Assembly (NCBI GenBank): GCA_964345255.1
Contig: CAYFQK010000149.1
Span: 1 to 8,158, forward strand
Length of the DNA stretch: 8,158 nt
Direction of reading: 5' to 3'
Source: JAIPAH01 sp964345255
GTDB taxonomy: Bacteria; Bacteroidota; Bacteroidia; Bacteroidales; JAIPAH01
Shown: one piece after another, positions 6,005 to 8,158 of the stretch
Layout of the letters: each line of letters opens with the position of its first letter
How positions within the stretch are numbered: position 1 is the first letter of the stretch
Notes under the pieces: model-generated
What the model saw: only the letters and a program-made list of their open reading frames with translations
Databases searched by the model: none
What the model was told of the DNA's origin: nothing
Position numbers and translations under genes: made by a program

Positions 6005-6322
6005 ATCAAAAAACACATATTAATCACGGGCACGGGCAGATCTGGCACAACCTTTTTGGTTAAGCTTTTCACTTATCTTGGATTAGAAACTGGATTCAGA
6101 AAGGATGAATTAAAGATTGATCCAATTTCAAATGCTGGCCTGGAAAAAGATATACGCGATGAAAATGCCCCCTATATCGTAAAAAGCCCTTGGCCAAGCT
6201 ACTATCTTGAAGACATAATTAAGAATTACTTCCTCGAAATAGAGCACTTGATAATTCCTGTACGTGATTTAAAGGCTGCTGCTGAGAGCAGAAAGAACGT
6301 TGAAAAACGTGTGATAGAGTAA
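6005..6322 (+). pseudogene. Truncated sulfotransferase-like P-loop protein lacking a normal start codon
   Basis: The frame reads KKHILITGTGRSGTTFLVK and then LGLETGF, NAGLEKDIRD, APYIVKSPWPSYY and IIPVRDLKAAAESRKNV. GTGRSGTT at 9-16 is the PAPS 5'-phosphosulfate loop of sulfotransferases, and the PVRDLKAAAESR segment resembles their 3'-phosphate-binding region. Proteins with this architecture usually run to well over 200 residues; here the frame ends at TAA 6320-6322 after 105 codons, and no continuation was found in other frames. There is no ATG, GTG or TTG before the P-loop. An AAGGA at 5996-6000 stands 4 nt before an ATC at 6005, exactly where an ATG would be expected. The first usable start, TTG 6056, falls after the P-loop. 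Loss of start and C-terminus points to a decaying gene; an ATC start in a short functional protein cannot be excluded. AT-rich filler follows to 6411. Confidence 0.75.
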
Positions 6323-6411
6323 AAAAATAAATTAACATTAATTTGATTTAAAAAAGTTGCTTGATTAATTTAATATTTATAACAATTATTATCCAAGTTT
6401 AATTGATAATT

Positions 6412-8158
6412 ATGGAATTTGATAAATATAAACACAGAGGCGCATATCATTGGAAAGAATATGAACAACAGACAGTTTACGGCAAACACGTAAATAAAGT
6501 TAAAGGATGGATAAGAGCTGGTAAAACTTTGGATATTGGTGCTGGAGATGGTTTAATAACATATCTTATAAATGCTGAAGGCATAGATAGCAACAATATT
6601 GCTATTAAATTAGCAAAAGAAAAGGGTGCAAATGTAAAATTGGGTAACGCATATAATTTGGAATATGATGACAACACATTTGATAATATATTGATGAGTG
6701 ATGTAATTGAGCATTTGGAAAACCCAGATATTGCAATTAATGAAGTAAAAAGAGTTTTAAAACCAGAAGGATATTTTTATGTTGTAACTCCACCAGCAAA
6801 GAAAGGTGGATTGTGGGATAGTTATCATTATAGAGAATACACAAAAAAAGAACTTACAGATTACATGAAATCTCACAATTTCATACTTTTAAGAGAAATA
6901 GATGAAGTAAAGGAATATACTAGGATGTACGGTGTTTTCAAAAATAAAAAACCTACTTACATTGATAACCGTAAAGTTGTTTATACATTTATTTTTGGAG
7001 ATTATGATGAGCTAAAAACACCAACAGTTTTTACAAAAGGATGGGATTATATTTGCTTCACAGATGATCCTAACTTACAATCAGACTTTTGGGATGTTAG
7101 GTTTTCAACTAGAGACTTTATTAATTATGGCTTGGAGGACAAAAAATTTGCTGCGGCTCACAAAATTTTACCTCATAAATTCCTTAAGGATTATGATATC
7201 TCTATTTCTATTGACGCAAATATGATAATTAATTGCAATTTGGATAAGTTTCTCAATGAGAATTGGACAAGTGGTGACGATATGATTATCGTACTACATC
7301 CTGAGCGTAAATGCATTTATGAGGAGGCCAAAACATGCAAACAATTAAATAAAGACGATCATCATCGTATTGACGCACATATAAAAAGGTATAGAGCTGA
7401 AGGTTATCCTGAAAATGAAGGACTTTATGCCGGTGGAGTTATAGCGCGAAGGCATCAAAGCAAGAATATCGTTGACATGTGTGAGATATGGTTTTCTGAA
7501 TACTTGAAAGGATCTAAAAGGGAGCAGTTAAGTTTAAACTATGCCATTTGGAAAAGCAATGCAATTAAAATTGCAGAAATAGATTGGAATGATGCATTTG
7601 TTAATGAGAATAGTTACTTTAAAATTGAACCTCATAAACAAAGAAAATTATTAATTCAGAGAGAAAAAAATAATTTACATAATTATGCTTTAATGAGCAA
7701 AAAAGCTTATGAAATAACAGATACTAAAGAAAATACTATGAAAGCAATTAATAATTCTATCTTTTTAACTCCGAGATTTATTCACAAACCTTATGCATGG
7801 ATTGAGCATATTCCTTTCGCAGCATTTCTGATTGAAACACTAAAACCAAACACTTTTGTGGAGCTTGGCACGCATTCAGGTAATTCCTATTTTTCTTTTT
7901 GCCAGGCTGTTGAGAACCTTAAGATCAATACCAAATGTTATGCTATAGACACCTGGGAAGGAGACGAGCATGCCGGCTACTATGAAGATGATGTTTATAA
8001 CAGCGTTAAACGCATTAATCAAGAGAACTTTAAGCAGTTTTCAGTCTTAATGCGTATGACATTCGATGAGGGACTAAAGTATTTTAACAATAAAACTATT
8101 GATTTACTTCATATTGACGGCCTGCACACCTATGAAGCCGTTAAGCATGATTTTGAAC
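6412..8158 (+). CDS. Three-domain methyltransferase / DUF616 glycosyltransferase-like / methyltransferase fusion (3' end outside window)
   Basis: The frame is open from ATG 6412 to the window edge: 582 codons with no stop. Domain 1 (about 1-180) is a SAM methyltransferase with LDIGAGDG at 40-47, SDVIEHLENPD at 96-106 and a following RVLKPEGYFYVVTPP. Domain 2 (about 186-410) matches the DUF616 family (TOD1/MUCI70 glycosyltransferase-like). It has VVYTFIFGDYDELKTP from 189, SISIDANMII from 264 (a DxN where nucleotide-sugar transferases bind metal), HPERKCIYEEAKTC at 296-309, LYAGGVIARRH at 338-348 and EQLSLNYAIW at 371-380. A Lys/Asn-rich linker of about 50 residues follows. Domain 3 (about 455 onward) is Methyltransf_24-like: FVELGTHSGNSYF from 482, YAIDTWEGD from 510 and LLHIDGLHTYEAVKHDF from 565. 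Such methyltransferases are often joined to glycosyltransferases in O-antigen and capsule loci. No Shine-Dalgarno site precedes the ATG. The sugar donor and acceptor are unknown. GC is about 31% in domain 1, near 20-28% in the linker and about 38% in domain 3. Confidence 0.88.
   Translation, partial: MEFDKYKHRGAYHWKEYEQQTVYGKHVNKVKGWIRAGKTLDIGAGDGLITYLINAEGIDSNNIAIKLAKEKGANVKLGNAYNLEYDDNTFDNILMSDVIEHLENPDIAINEVKRVLKPEGYFYVVTPPAKKGGLWDSYHYREYTKKELTDYMKSHNFILLREIDEVKEYTRMYGVFKNKKPTYIDNRKVVYTFIFGDYDELKTPTVFTKGWDYICFTDDPNLQSDFWDVRFSTRDFINYGLEDKKFAAAHKILPHKFLKDYDISISIDANMIINCNLDKFLNENWTSGDDMIIVLHPERKCIYEEAKTCKQLNKDDHHRIDAHIKRYRAEGYPENEGLYAGGVIARRHQSKNIVDMCEIWFSEYLKGSKREQLSLNYAIWKSNAIKIAEIDWNDAFVNENSYFKIEPHKQRKLLIQREKNNLHNYALMSKKAYEITDTKENTMKAINNSIFLTPRFIHKPYAWIEHIPFAAFLIETLKPNTFVELGTHSGNSYFSFCQAVENLKINTKCYAIDTWEGDEHAGYYEDDVYNSVKRINQENFKQFSVLMRMTFDEGLKYFNNKTIDLLHIDGLHTYEAVKHDFE

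Noticed and set aside
1..8158. Defence system, CRISPR array, mobile element, tRNA genes or sigma-54 (-24/-12) promoters
   Set aside because: No spaced repeats, transposase motifs, cloverleaf sequences or convincing TGGCA-N7-TGC-type sites were seen on reading; rpoN itself is a housekeeping gene here.

Overview
The window looks like a chromosomal segment of a member of the Bacteroidota, possibly the Cytophagia (the rank below phylum is inference). The evidence is the gene content (asnS, rpoN, a small PAP2-like membrane protein, a PorT/OmpW-type beta-barrel protein), the weak or absent Shine-Dalgarno sequences, and several upstream sites matching the Bacteroidota promoter pattern TTTG-N(19-21)-TAnnTTTG. 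A 100-N scaffold gap flanked on both sides by the same 55 bp indicates a short-read draft or metagenome assembly.

Left part (1-3508), conserved housekeeping: the 3' end of asnS, then rpoN (sigma-54) behind its own likely promoter, then a 203-residue membrane protein with degenerate PAP2 phosphatase motifs that is probably co-transcribed with rpoN. A secreted outer-membrane beta-barrel protein converges on it, with 3 bp between the two stop codons.

Middle (3509-5254): the gap with its duplicated 55 bp, almost certainly one sequence joined wrongly; a polyphosphate glucokinase (ROK family) on the minus strand; and a decayed geranylgeranyl-reductase-type FAD oxidoreductase that keeps a good promoter and its first 70 or so codons but has lost most of the rest. 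A 314-bp divergent spacer with no confident gene follows.

Right part (5255-8158), an accessory and increasingly AT-rich stretch typical of surface-glycan loci: a stand-alone SAM methyltransferase; a truncated sulfotransferase-like P-loop gene without a normal start codon; and a long open frame that runs off the window. Reading that last frame directly gives 582 uninterrupted codons with three domains in a row: methyltransferase, a DUF616 (TOD1/MUCI70-type) glycosyltransferase-like domain, and a second methyltransferase of the Methyltransf_24 type. This is the most interesting object here. Base composition rises sharply between the glycosyltransferase-like part and the last methyltransferase domain, which suggests a mosaic origin.

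I see no tRNA, rRNA, CRISPR array, insertion sequence or recognisable defence system. The accessory genes suggest synthesis and decoration of a surface polysaccharide; the substrate cannot be read from the sequence.
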